Shown here piece by piece: positions 35,021-45,711 of a DNA stretch of 64,000 nt (the stretch's first letter is position 1; every line of letters begins with the position of its first letter). The position numbers and the translations under genes were made by a program. The stretch is from the NCBI RefSeq assembly GCF_028735875.1, contig NZ_CP117834.1:3584001-3648000 (forward strand). Direction: 5' to 3'. The notes under the pieces are model-generated. The model did no database searches, was not told where the DNA came from, and worked only from the letters and a program-made list of their open reading frames with translations. This stretch comes from Shouchella hunanensis. Its GTDB lineage: Bacteria; Bacillota; Bacilli; Bacillales; Bacillaceae_D.

Positions 35021-36175
35021 ATGTTGTTGGAAGAAGGTGTGTCTTTGTCTAAAGAAGTTGGTTGGATGGCGTTACGAACACTCATCATCATCCTGTTTCT
35101 CATTCTTTTTGGCTGGCTTGTTGCCCAAGTCTTTTCACTTACATATCCATTCTGGTTTGCTGCTTTGTTTGCATGGATGCTCCAGCCAGTAGCACGTTTT
35201 TTTCAGTATAAGTTAAAATTCAACAAAGGCTTTGCGAGTCTTTTTGGTTTACTTGGCGGTATATTAGCGATAAGTGCAGTGTTAACGGGCATCGTTTTTC
35301 TTGTTTACTTCAGCTTGCGCGAGTTTTTTGAACAAGTCCCCATGTGGATCGAAGAAGGTGCAGCTAAAATTCAGCTTTACTTTAACGAGACCATTTTGCC
35401 GTTGTGGCATGAATTTCTTCGCACAATCGATCAATTTGATTCAGGTGGAACAAGTCCGCTATCAGAAGGAATCAATCAGCTTGGAACGTCGATTAGCAAT
35501 ATTGTTGGTAATGTCGGACAGGCTGCTTTGGACGTGGTGGCCAATATTTTAATTGGACTGCCAAGCTTTCTTGTTGCTTTTCTGTTTATCATTTTGAGTA
35601 TTTATTTTATGGGTAAAAGCTGGAGTTTTTATCAGTCTGTTTACGATCGGCATGTTCCTCGTAAAGTTCGTTCTAAAGGAAAAGAATTTGTCCAAGCGAC
35701 ACGCATTCGTTTGTTTGGCTTTATACGTGCTCAACTTATTTTAATGGTTGTAACTGCGTTAATTGTGTTTGTTGGTTTACTTATTCTTAACGTTGAAAAT
35801 GCGTGGATGCTTGCCATTGTTGTAGGTATTGCAGAGTTACTTCCTTACCTTGGAACAGGAACTATTTTAATTCCTTGGTTCATTTACTTATTTGTAACAG
35901 GAGATATGTCTGGCGGCTTAGGTATTGCGATTCTTTATGTCATTATCGTGATTGTTCGTCAAATGCTCGAGCCAAAAGTGCTTTCTTCCAATATGAATTT
36001 AAATCCTGTTGCTGTATTAATTTCGCTTTTTGCAGGCTTACAGTTGTTTGGAGCATTTGGTCTGTTCTTGGGTCCTGTTTTACTCGTACTCATCGTTATC
36101 TTAAACGATATCGGCTTTTTCCGCACCGTCATTTACTTTATACGGTTTGGTTTTGAGGATACAAACAGTAAATAA
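35021..36175 (+). CDS. AI-2E/YtvI-type membrane protein
   Basis: The 384-residue protein has eight predicted membrane helices in the pattern of the AI-2E (UPF0118) family. PFWFAALFAWMLQPVARFF near the N-terminus and PYLGTGTILIPWFIYLFVTGD plus VRQMLEPKVLSSNMNLNPVAVLISLFAG near the end resemble sporulation membrane protein YtvI. The ATG at 35021 has only a weak site; an in-frame TTG at 35045 has AAGAAGGTGTGTC before it and may be the true start (376 residues). It is monocistronic. Function in this family is transport of unknown solutes. Confidence 0.85.
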   Translation: MLLEEGVSLSKEVGWMALRTLIIILFLILFGWLVAQVFSLTYPFWFAALFAWMLQPVARFFQYKLKFNKGFASLFGLLGGILAISAVLTGIVFLVYFSLREFFEQVPMWIEEGAAKIQLYFNETILPLWHEFLRTIDQFDSGGTSPLSEGINQLGTSISNIVGNVGQAALDVVANILIGLPSFLVAFLFIILSIYFMGKSWSFYQSVYDRHVPRKVRSKGKEFVQATRIRLFGFIRAQLILMVVTALIVFVGLLILNVENAWMLAIVVGIAELLPYLGTGTILIPWFIYLFVTGDMSGGLGIAILYVIIVIVRQMLEPKVLSSNMNLNPVAVLISLFAGLQLFGAFGLFLGPVLLVLIVILNDIGFFRTVIYFIRFGFEDTNSK

Positions 36176-36178
36176 ATA

Positions 36179-36214
36179 CCCCCCCATTCGTTAGTAAAAC
36201 GAATAGGGGGTTTT
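36179..36214. terminator. Bidirectional terminator between the AI-2E and yteA genes
   Basis: A run CCCCCATTCGTT pairs with AACGAATAGGGGG (one bulge), with T/A flanks on both sides. The two genes converge on it. Confidence 0.85.
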
Positions 36215-36215
36215 A

Positions 36216-36752
36216 TTATTGGTTGCTTTGTTCATCTGTCTTCTCCACATAGTGATGATCTGCATCTACTTCGCTAGAATGTTCATCCGCATCTTGTTCT
36301 CTCGCTAATTCTCTAGTCGTCTCAGTGTCTCGATCAAGTTGAGCGTGGTGTAAGCCGACCGCACGATCCTCTTCGCTACTATCTGCAAAGGGCTCCTCAG
36401 CTTCAGCTTGAGCTTCTGTTGTACGTTTAGCATACGGCAATGCTTCTAATCGCTCATATGGAATTTCCTTGCCTGTATCAATACAAGTGCCGTAGCTACC
36501 GTCTTCCATTCGCTCCAGTGCTTCATTAATCTCAGCTAATCGTTGTTCATCAGCTTCATTAATTGTTTGTGTTCGCACTCGATCCTCATATTCTGAGGCT
36601 GTTTCTGCTAAGTGATTATCTACACCACGAGCAATATCGCCTCTCATTTCCGACATTTCCCCTTCAGGTGTAGACGTTCGATTCTCTATTGAAGCTTTCA
36701 TAGAATGTAATTCTTTTTTTAAATAATTTAATTGATCAGTTGTTAATGACAT
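36216..36752 (-). CDS. yteA: YteA-type TraR/DksA-like protein
   Basis: The 178-residue protein starts at ATG 36752 after TTGGAGGAGTCATA. It has an N-terminal coiled-coil and the DksA-like zinc finger region GSYGTCIDTGKEIPYERLEALPYAKRT near residue 90-115. Only one cysteine remains there, so the finger is degenerate, as in the sporulation-related YteA group. The C-terminal third is very acidic. No direct partner is shown. It is monocistronic and flanked by terminators. Confidence 0.88.
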   Translation of the reverse strand: MSLTTDQLNYLKKELHSMKASIENRTSTPEGEMSEMRGDIARGVDNHLAETASEYEDRVRTQTINEADEQRLAEINEALERMEDGSYGTCIDTGKEIPYERLEALPYAKRTTEAQAEAEEPFADSSEEDRAVGLHHAQLDRDTETTRELAREQDADEHSSEVDADHHYVEKTDEQSNQ

Positions 36753-36830
36753 TATGACTCCTCCAATCATTCGTTACCTAACTCTTTCCCTTATGATGCG
36801 TACTTTAAACAGTTAGACGTGAAACAAAAA

Positions 36831-36863
36831 AAACACTGCTATCGTTAATCGATAACAGTGTTT
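36831..36863 (-). terminator. Terminator of parE-parC
   Basis: A 14-bp stem (AAACACTGCTATCG/CGATAACAGTGTTT, one G-T pair) is followed on the minus strand by a run of T. It begins 5 bases after the parC stop. Confidence 0.85.
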
Positions 36864-36867
36864 TGAC

Positions 36868-39306
36868 TTATTCTTGATCGACGGTATCTATAACCACTTT
36901 TAATCGACGCGCTTTCCCACGGTCGTTTTCATCAAATGCATAGGACCCGTTCGAATAACGATCCGCTTTTCGATACTTGCTCGGATCAACGAAAATGTGT
37001 TCATCTTGATCGGTTTCGACTAAAAATAGCTTTGTATCAGGTGTAATCTTTTTAAACCCAACAAGACGGTGAGGATTCGATTTCAGCTCACGAAGCAAGA
37101 CCGATCCACGCTTATTTCGGCTTGATTTTTCAAATTCGGTAATGGCCATTCGCTTAACAGACCCGCGCTGTGTGACACAGAGGAATTCGACTGTGTCCTC
37201 TAATTCAAATGTTTCAAAACCAACGATGTAGTCCCCTGGCTTTACGTTCATCCCTTTCACACCTGCTGCACGCTGGCCAACAAGCGATATATCATTTTCT
37301 GAGAACCAGAGTCCATACCCAAAATGTGTCGCAGCAAATAGCTCTTTTTTACCATTTGTTTTTTCAACTGATACGAGTGCATCGTCTTCTTTTACCTTTA
37401 AAGCCATAAGTGGTTTTGAGTTGCGTTGTGCTTGATAAAGCTTTAATTCGGTACGTTTGATCATCCCGTTTCGTGTCATAAACAGGAGCGACTCATCGGT
37501 ATCAAAAGAAGAAATAACAAGGGTCGCTACTAATTCGTCATCGGAATCAATGGGAATAATATTAGCGATATGCTGACCGTCGTCTTTCCAGCGGATATCT
37601 GGCAGCTGATGAATCGGTAAGTACAAGTAGTTCCCTTTTTTTGTAAAGAGGAGAAGAACGTCAGTGGTGGAAGCAACAAGAGATTGAAGAACCGTATCAC
37701 CGGCTTTCATTCCAGGAGCATCTTTACTAGAAGCTGTGTATGAACGAATGCTTGTTCGTTTCACGTATCCTGCATGTGTAATCGTAACACGCACATCTTC
37801 CGTTGCAACAAGTTGATCCATATTAATCTTTAACTCTTCTATTTCTTCTTTAATGACTGTGCGTCTTTCAGAATGGAACTGTTTTTTTACTTGGACTAAC
37901 TCTTTTTTAATAACTTGAATAAGCTTTTTTTCACTTGCTAGAATGGATTCTAGCTCCGTAATACGCTTTTTTAATTCTTCTGCTTCTTTTTCAAGCGTCG
38001 TAATATCCGTGTTCGTTAATCGGTAAAGCTGCAAATTCACAATTGCTTCAGATTGAGGTTCTGTAAACGCAAATTGCTCTTGCAGATTGTGTTTCGCGTC
38101 TTTTTTATCTTTTGATCCGCGAATAACTGCAATCACTTCATCGAGAATCGAGACTGCTTTTATTAATCCTTCGACAATATGAGCACGCTCTTGCGCTTTT
38201 TTAAGCTCAAATCGAGATTTTCTCGTGAAGACATCTTTTTGGTGATCAATATAGGCTTGAAGAAGCGCTTTTAATCCCATCAATTGGGGTGTTTTATTAT
38301 AAATGGCAACCATATTAAAGTGGTACATTACTTGTAAATCAGTATGCTTAAACAAATAGTTCAAAATCGCATTTGCTTCTGCATCTTTTTTTAATTCTAC
38401 AACAATGCGCATTCCTGTTCGGTCGGTATCATCGCGCACTTCTGCAATCCCATCTACTTTTTTATCAAAGCGGATTTCGTCCATTTTCTTTACGAGATTC
38501 GCTTTTACTACTTCATAAGGCAGTTCAGTTATGACAATCTGCGTTCGACCGCCTCGAACTTCTTCAAATGCTGTTTTGGCTCGTACGACGACTTTTCCCT
38601 TTCCTGTCTCGTACGCCTTCCGAATCCCGTCTAAACCTTGAACGATACCGCCAGTTGGAAAATCAGGTCCTTTTATAATCGTGAGAAGTTCATCAATCGT
38701 CGTTGACGGCTTTTCCATTAAACGAACGGCACCATCAATGATTTCAGGTAAGTGATGCGGCGGAATATCGGTTGCATAACCTGCAGAAATACCAGTAGAA
38801 CCGTTAACGAGCAAGTTTGGATACATCGCAGGTAGTACGACAGGCTCTTCTATAGAATCATCGAAGTTCGGAATGTAATCAACAGTTCCTTTATCCAAAT
38901 CACGCATAAGCTCAGCACTAATCTTTGAAAGCCTTGCTTCGGTATAACGCATCGCAGCTGGAGGATCTCCATCAACCGAACCATTGTTTCCGTGCATATC
39001 GATTAAAAGCTGTCGCACTTTCCATTCTTGACTCATACGTACCATCGCGTCATAGACAGAACTATCACCGTGCGGGTGATAGTTTCCGATCACGTTCCCG
39101 ACGGTTTTGGCTGCTTTCCGATACGGTTTGTCGGCTGTATTTCCATCTGTATACATGGCGTATAAAATTCGTCGTTGTACCGGTTTCAACCCATCTCGCG
39201 CATCAGGAAGTGCACGTTCTTGAATGATGTACTTACTATAGCGACTAAATCGATCTCCTATGACATCTTCTAAGGGGAGATCAAGATACTTTTCTGCATT
39301 TGACAA
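36868..39306 (-). CDS. parC: DNA topoisomerase IV subunit A
   Basis: The 812-residue protein cleaves and rejoins DNA in the ParC2-ParE2 enzyme that decatenates chromosomes. The catalytic tyrosine is residue 121 in AAMRYTEARL, and the quinolone region reads HPHGDSSVYDAMVRMSQ with the usual serine and acidic residue. A coiled-coil tower (about residues 375-490) and a C-terminal beta-pinwheel follow. It starts at TTG after GGGAGGAAACCTAA; parE stop is one base upstream. Length fits Gram-positive ParC rather than GyrA, and the neighbouring YneT gene matches B. subtilis order. Confidence 0.95.
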   Translation of the reverse strand: MSNAEKYLDLPLEDVIGDRFSRYSKYIIQERALPDARDGLKPVQRRILYAMYTDGNTADKPYRKAAKTVGNVIGNYHPHGDSSVYDAMVRMSQEWKVRQLLIDMHGNNGSVDGDPPAAMRYTEARLSKISAELMRDLDKGTVDYIPNFDDSIEEPVVLPAMYPNLLVNGSTGISAGYATDIPPHHLPEIIDGAVRLMEKPSTTIDELLTIIKGPDFPTGGIVQGLDGIRKAYETGKGKVVVRAKTAFEEVRGGRTQIVITELPYEVVKANLVKKMDEIRFDKKVDGIAEVRDDTDRTGMRIVVELKKDAEANAILNYLFKHTDLQVMYHFNMVAIYNKTPQLMGLKALLQAYIDHQKDVFTRKSRFELKKAQERAHIVEGLIKAVSILDEVIAVIRGSKDKKDAKHNLQEQFAFTEPQSEAIVNLQLYRLTNTDITTLEKEAEELKKRITELESILASEKKLIQVIKKELVQVKKQFHSERRTVIKEEIEELKINMDQLVATEDVRVTITHAGYVKRTSIRSYTASSKDAPGMKAGDTVLQSLVASTTDVLLLFTKKGNYLYLPIHQLPDIRWKDDGQHIANIIPIDSDDELVATLVISSFDTDESLLFMTRNGMIKRTELKLYQAQRNSKPLMALKVKEDDALVSVEKTNGKKELFAATHFGYGLWFSENDISLVGQRAAGVKGMNVKPGDYIVGFETFELEDTVEFLCVTQRGSVKRMAITEFEKSSRNKRGSVLLRELKSNPHRLVGFKKITPDTKLFLVETDQDEHIFVDPSKYRKADRYSNGSYAFDENDRGKARRLKVVIDTVDQE

Positions 39307-41322
<2,016 letters not shown>

Positions 41323-41327
41323 TTAAA

Positions 41328-41356
41328 AGAATATACTCCATCTTTATTTTAGTCAA
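41328..41356 (-). promoter_or_regulatory. SigmaA promoter of parE-parC
   Basis: On the minus strand TTGACT (41351-41356) and TATTCT (41328-41333) are separated by 17 bases. A TATATT overlapping this region is closer to consensus but at 15 bases. The leader before parE is about 45 bases. Confidence 0.55.
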
Positions 41357-41429
41357 TGTTTTCCTTGATGCAACAGTTTTTTCTATTAAAACCTTATCAT
41401 GCCTGTTTCGTCTCTGCAAATTTTTCCAC

Positions 41430-41463
41430 AAAAAAGACCGTACTGCTCACATGCGCAGTACGG
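41430..41463 (-). terminator. Terminator of yneT
   Basis: A 9-bp stem CCGTACTGC/GCAGTACGG with an 8-base loop is followed on the minus strand by TCTTTTTTG. Confidence 0.8.
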
Positions 41464-41471
41464 ATATTCAT

Positions 41472-41882
41472 TTATTTAAATTTAGCGTGCTCTACTTTAA
41501 TGCAGCGATCCATAATCGTTTCGACATGATTTTCTTGCAAATACGAATAGGCTTCTTCGCTAACAACACCAAGCTGAGACCAAAAGATTGGGATGCCTGC
41601 TTGTACGGTTTCTTTAGCAAGTTCCGGCAAAAACTCGCTTCTACGAAAGATATTCACCATATCTACCTCTTGATCTAAGTCTGAAATAGAAGCATACGCT
41701 TTTTCTCCTAAAACCGTGTCCACATTCGGATTAATTGGAATAATTGTATACCCTGCATCTTGCATTGCTTTTGAAACCATGTAGCTTGTTCGATCCGGGT
41801 TATTTGAGAGCCCGACTACAGCAATACGCTTCTTTGTATGAAGAATTTCTTTTATTCGCTGATCTGATGGGTTTTTCATCAT
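41472..41882 (-). CDS. yneT: CoA-binding domain protein YneT
   Basis: The 136-residue protein is a single Rossmann-type CoA-binding domain like E. coli YccU. Motifs include KRIAVVGLSNNPDRTSYMVSKAMQ near residue 17, YTIIPINPNVDTVLG near 45, and IPIFWSQLGVVSEEA near 92. In B. subtilis the homologue lies directly upstream of parE, as here. Biochemical role is unsettled. RBS is AAAAAGGAGAATGA before tandem ATGs. Confidence 0.9.
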   Translation of the reverse strand: MMKNPSDQRIKEILHTKKRIAVVGLSNNPDRTSYMVSKAMQDAGYTIIPINPNVDTVLGEKAYASISDLDQEVDMVNIFRRSEFLPELAKETVQAGIPIFWSQLGVVSEEAYSYLQENHVETIMDRCIKVEHAKFK

Positions 41883-41894
41883 TCATTCTCCTTT

Positions 41895-43448
41895 TTAATT
41901 GGTAAGTAGTCCTTTTTCTTTTAAAAAGTCGCGAGCAACTGTGGCTGGATCTTCGTCATTAATGTCAACACGGTAATTCAGTTCAGAAATTTCATCTTCC
42001 GACCCTACTCCCGCCAGTTGGTTTAAGATGTCCTCGAGCTCCGGGTACTCACTTATGGCTTGACTGCTTACAAGTGGCGCTGCCTGATAAGGTGGAAACA
42101 GCGTTGCATCATCTTCTAGGACAACCATATCGTACTCGACGATTTGAGGATCTGTTGAGAAAACATCACTTAATTGAATGCTCCCATTGGAAATAGCTTG
42201 ATAACGAGTTGATACATCAATCGTTGTGACATTGTCAAACGAGAACCCATACACTTCTTCAAATCCAGCATATCCATCTTCTCGGTCTGCAAATTCAAAG
42301 GTAAAGCCAGCTTCAAGCTCATTTGCGTAGGGTTCTAAATCAGATATAGTCTCCACTTCAAGCTCTTCAGCTAATGCTCTAGGCATAGCAATGGCGTAGG
42401 TATTTTGAAAACCCATTGGCTCTAGCAATATATGCCCTAATTGTTCGTACATTTCATCTCGTGCTTGTTCAAATGATTCCCGTTCATCATAGCTAAAGTT
42501 CTCAATGTTTAATAAGTCAGCAAGTACAGTCCCTGTAAATTCAGGATAGATGGCAACATCACCAACTTCTAATGCATTAAAGTTTACACTGGTTGTGCCG
42601 AGTGGTGCAATGACTTCGACTTCTAAATCAGTTTCTTGTTCAATTAACTCTTTATACATATTGGCTAAAATAGGCGGTTCTGGACCCATTTTTCCACCAA
42701 TAACGATATCGGCTTGGCCAACACCTCGGACTGCATTCACTGTTGGCGGGACCGTAACGATAAGGAGGGCAATGACCACAACGGCTATCATTGGCTTATA
42801 GGACCCTGCGCGTTTTTTCTCTGATCGTCTTTCAGTAAAACGTAAAACAAAATCAAAAAAGAGAGCGAGCAACGTAGCTGGAAGTGCGCCAAACAGAATG
42901 TATTCGTTACTCGTACGTTGGATACCGAGCATAATGATTTGTCCAAGTCCACCCCCTCCAACAAGAGCAGCAAGTGTTGCTGTACCAACAATCAATACCA
43001 TTGAGGTTCGAATGCCTGCCATGACCGTTGGCATTGCAAGAGGTAACTCCACTTTTACTAGACGTTTACGAGAATTCATTCCCATCCCTCTTGCAGCCTC
43101 TACAAGCGCAGGATCCACTTCTTTTATCCCTGTGTATGTATTTCGAAGGACTGGCAAAAGCGCGTACGCTGTTAATGCGATAATGGCAGGTGTTGTTCCA
43201 ATTCCAACAAATAAAACAAGAAACCCAAGTAAAGCGAGAGAAGGAATGGTTTGTAAAACAGCAGCGATGCCAATAACGAACTCAGAATACCGTGTATAGC
43301 GGGTAAGTAAAATACCAACTGGAATGGCAATCGCTACGGCAATTAGTAAAGAGATAAGAGAGAGCTGTAAATGCTCCCAAAACGATTGCAGTAGTAAATC
43401 CGAACGTTCTTCGAAAAGTGTAAAATAAGATGACCAAAAAGATTCCAT
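41895..43448 (-). CDS. opuFB: Compatible-solute ABC transporter: permease fused to binding protein (OpuFB-like)
   Basis: The 517-residue protein joins an ABC permease (about residues 1-215, with six helices and EAARGMGMNSRKRLVKVELPLAMPT as the coupling loop near 118) to a glycine-betaine-binding domain (about 240-517, starting VIGGKMGPEPPILANMYKEL). This hybrid resembles OpuF of Bacillus infantis. It should import osmoprotectants such as glycine betaine with the ATPase encoded upstream. The binding site is expected on the outer face. The ATG at 43448 lacks a good ribosome binding site, and a hairpin occupies the 71-bp gap after the ATPase gene. Confidence 0.88.
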   Translation of the reverse strand: MESFWSSYFTLFEERSDLLLQSFWEHLQLSLISLLIAVAIAIPVGILLTRYTRYSEFVIGIAAVLQTIPSLALLGFLVLFVGIGTTPAIIALTAYALLPVLRNTYTGIKEVDPALVEAARGMGMNSRKRLVKVELPLAMPTVMAGIRTSMVLIVGTATLAALVGGGGLGQIIMLGIQRTSNEYILFGALPATLLALFFDFVLRFTERRSEKKRAGSYKPMIAVVVIALLIVTVPPTVNAVRGVGQADIVIGGKMGPEPPILANMYKELIEQETDLEVEVIAPLGTTSVNFNALEVGDVAIYPEFTGTVLADLLNIENFSYDERESFEQARDEMYEQLGHILLEPMGFQNTYAIAMPRALAEELEVETISDLEPYANELEAGFTFEFADREDGYAGFEEVYGFSFDNVTTIDVSTRYQAISNGSIQLSDVFSTDPQIVEYDMVVLEDDATLFPPYQAAPLVSSQAISEYPELEDILNQLAGVGSEDEISELNYRVDINDEDPATVARDFLKEKGLLTN

Positions 43449-43478
43449 AACAAAATAAGTGCAATCGAACGTGTATTA

Positions 43479-43526
43479 CGCACCCTAACGATTCACTTTT
43501 CCTTCCAATTACATTAGGGTTATGCG
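43479..43526 (-). promoter_or_regulatory. Intercistronic hairpin between the two opuF genes
   Basis: CCCTAA pairs with TTAGGG, and outer CGCA pairs with TGCG around a 3-base bulge. The hairpin spans the stop codon of the ATPase gene. It lacks a T run, so it is more likely a processing, stability or partial read-through element than a full terminator. Confidence 0.45.
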
Positions 43527-44575
43527 TGATGTAGTGATGGTTGTACAGCTAGTTTTGCAAGGTTTTGATAAGAAACAACGCCCATACATTTATCGCCTTT
43601 TAAGACTGGCAGCGCCGGAAATGGACATTGTTCTAACTGATGGTACGTTTGTTCAAGCGTATCGGTATAATGAATGATTTGGTATTGCTCAATGGATTTC
43701 CCTAAATACTGTACATCTTTCAGCTCATCGTCGTTAGAAAGAACAAATTGTAACTCATTGGAAGACTGATGTTCTCCTGTTGTCACATACTCACTTTCTT
43801 CAATAGGAGTAAGAATCGAACCAACTGTTTGAACCGAAGTTTGGTCAAATCCATCGGAATTGCGCAAAAAGCGAGCGACAGAATGAGAAGCTGGGTTTTC
43901 GATTAATTCTTGTGCTGTGCCAATTTGAAGCACATGTCCGTCTTCCATCATCCCAATGCGATCTCCTAAGAATTTCGCTTCCTCCATATCATGGGTAACG
44001 AATACAATTGTTTTCTTGATATCTCGTTGCAGCGCCTTAATGTCTTTTTGCAATGAAGCTCTTGCCACTGGATCTAGTGCACTGAATGGCTCATCCATTA
44101 ATAAGATATCAGGGTCTGCTGCCAAAGCTCGTGCAACCCCTACCCGTTGCTGTTGACCTCCAGACAAATCCCCTGGCAAACGATGTCGATAGGTTTCTGG
44201 GTCTAGTCCTACTAACGATAATAATTCGTCAATACGAGCATTTGTTTTATCGCGATTCCAGCCCTTTAATTCTGGGACAATGGCAATATTATTAGCAACT
44301 GTCATGTGCGGGAATAGCGCAATTTGTTGAAGGACATAGCCAATATTCCATCGCAACTGATCAATATTACCATTGCTTGTATTGGCACCATTAATGAATA
44401 TTTCTCCCGCTGTAGGCGGAATTAAGCGATTAATCATTTTTAACGTCGTTGTTTTTCCGCAGCCACTTGGTCCAATTAAAACAAAGAACTCACCTTTATC
44501 AATTGTGAAATTCGCGTCAGCTACCGCTTTTGTTCCATCTTCGTATTGCTTTGATACTTGCTTAAATGTGATCAA
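43520..44575 (-). CDS. opuFA: Compatible-solute ABC transporter ATPase with CBS domains (OpuFA-like)
   Basis: The 351-residue ATPase has Walker A GPSGCGKTT near residue 35, signature LSGGQQQRVGVARALAAD near 138, and Walker B ILLMDEPFSALD near 160. Two CBS domains lie at the C-terminus (about 240-345), as in OpuCA/OpuAA, where they may sense ionic strength. The frame can be read from ATG 44617, but that start has no ribosome binding site and lies close to a promoter-like TAAAAT. TTG at 44575 has AAAAGGAG upstream and matches the family's N-terminus, so I prefer it. Confidence 0.9.
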   Translation of the reverse strand: MITFKQVSKQYEDGTKAVADANFTIDKGEFFVLIGPSGCGKTTTLKMINRLIPPTAGEIFINGANTSNGNIDQLRWNIGYVLQQIALFPHMTVANNIAIVPELKGWNRDKTNARIDELLSLVGLDPETYRHRLPGDLSGGQQQRVGVARALAADPDILLMDEPFSALDPVARASLQKDIKALQRDIKKTIVFVTHDMEEAKFLGDRIGMMEDGHVLQIGTAQELIENPASHSVARFLRNSDGFDQTSVQTVGSILTPIEESEYVTTGEHQSSNELQFVLSNDDELKDVQYLGKSIEQYQIIHYTDTLEQTYHQLEQCPFPALPVLKGDKCMGVVSYQNLAKLAVQPSLHHA

Positions 44576-44652
44576 CTCTTTCGCCACTCCTTTTATACAA
44601 AAACGCTCTTTATTCATACCCGTTATTGTGCCTATTTTAACCTGAATTGCAT

Positions 44653-44682
44653 AAAAAAAACACGCGAAATAAAACGCGTGTT
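44653..44682 (-). terminator. Terminator of the fadH-like gene
   Basis: AACACGCG pairs with CGCGTGTT around a loop of AAATAAAA, followed on the minus strand by a long run of T. The gene's stop codon lies within the distal arm. Confidence 0.85.
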
Positions 44683-45472
44683 ATCGTTGAAATGCTGCCG
44701 CCCCTGTCAAGAAGCCTGATTGACCAATGGATTGGCCACCATCAATTGTAATGCAAGTGCCATTAATATAGGAGCCCTCTGGGGAAAGAAGATAATGAGC
44801 AAGTTTAGCCACTTCTTCTCCTTTACCAAACCGTTTCATCGGAATGCTTTTTAATGCCATTTGATGGGCTTTTTCGCTTTGAATTAGCTTGTCTACACCG
44901 CCTGTATCCTCAATTGGTCCAGGCGCAATGGCATTAACACGTATTCCGTACGTCGCACCCCATTCAACTGCCAATGTTTTTGTCATTGCAAGTACCCCTG
45001 CCTTTGCACTTGCAGAATGAACCACACCAGGCCCACCTGTATCAGCGTACGTTGCCACAATATTTACCATTGCACCTGCTTGTTTTTCTTGAATCCATCG
45101 CTTCCCAACCGTTTGAGTCATGTGCCACGTACCATTCAAGACAATATCAATAACGGAATGCCAGCCGTTTTCGCTTAAGTCTTCAGATGGACAAAGAAAA
45201 TTTCCAGCAGCGTTATTGACAACAGCTGTAATTGGTCCAACCGTTTCATACACATCATTTACCATCGCTTCGATATCCCCTCGATTTCGGATATCTAAGG
45301 CGAAGGTTGTGATTTGCTCAGGGAATGTTTCTAATTCTTGTTTCGTTTGCGTCAATCGTTCTTCGTTACGTGCACAAACGATAACCCGCGCACCAGCATC
45401 TGCAAAATGTTTGACCATCGCTTTACCCATACCACTACTACCGCCAGTTACAATAATGACTTCCTCTTTCAT
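44681..45472 (-). CDS. fadH: 2,4-dienoyl-CoA reductase-like SDR (FadH/YkuF type)
   Basis: The 263-residue SDR has TGGSSGMGKAM near residue 9, NNAAGNF near 87, and the family-specific LNGTWHMTQ near 112. IVATYADTGGPGVVHSASAKAGV near 140-162 follows, where the active-site pattern differs from classical SDRs because no tyrosine is in the YxxxK position (S-A-S-A-K). This pattern fits the dienoyl-CoA reductase branch such as B. subtilis FadH (YkuF), which helps degrade polyunsaturated fatty acids using NADPH. It is monocistronic with its own terminator. Confidence 0.88.
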   Translation of the reverse strand: MKEEVIIVTGGSSGMGKAMVKHFADAGARVIVCARNEERLTQTKQELETFPEQITTFALDIRNRGDIEAMVNDVYETVGPITAVVNNAAGNFLCPSEDLSENGWHSVIDIVLNGTWHMTQTVGKRWIQEKQAGAMVNIVATYADTGGPGVVHSASAKAGVLAMTKTLAVEWGATYGIRVNAIAPGPIEDTGGVDKLIQSEKAHQMALKSIPMKRFGKGEEVAKLAHYLLSPEGSYINGTCITIDGGQSIGQSGFLTGAAAFQR

Positions 45473-45636
45473 CTACTTTTTCCCTCCAACCTCAAAGCAA
45501 GCCGTTCTCCTCACCTTTATTATGCAAAAATTTACGCCATAATGAAAGGGTTTACAAAATATCGTCTAATTGTTTTTTCATTTTCCAATGTACGTTGCAT
45601 TGAGCAAGATAGTTATTCAAGTCACCTTTTGTCACT

Positions 45637-45686
45637 GCAAAATAAACGTTCCATGAAATAATCATTTCACAGAACGTTCATTTTGC
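45637..45686. repeat. 50-bp inverted repeat upstream of the xerS-like gene
   Basis: Two 23-base arms (left begins GCAAAATAAACGTTCC, right ends GAACGTTCATTTTGC) flank a 4-base centre AATC. Twenty of 23 pairs are Watson-Crick. It lies between two divergently transcribed genes and ends 25 bases before the recombinase start codon. No T run follows on the plus strand and no plus-strand gene is upstream, so a terminator role is not obvious. It may be a recombinase target or an operator. Confidence 0.7.
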
Positions 45687-45711
45687 GGTAAACTACTAAA
45701 GAGGTGATCCA

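Noticed and set aside
42898-43299. 133-codon plus-strand frame inside the opuFB gene
   Set aside because: Antisense of the permease domain with no initiation signal.
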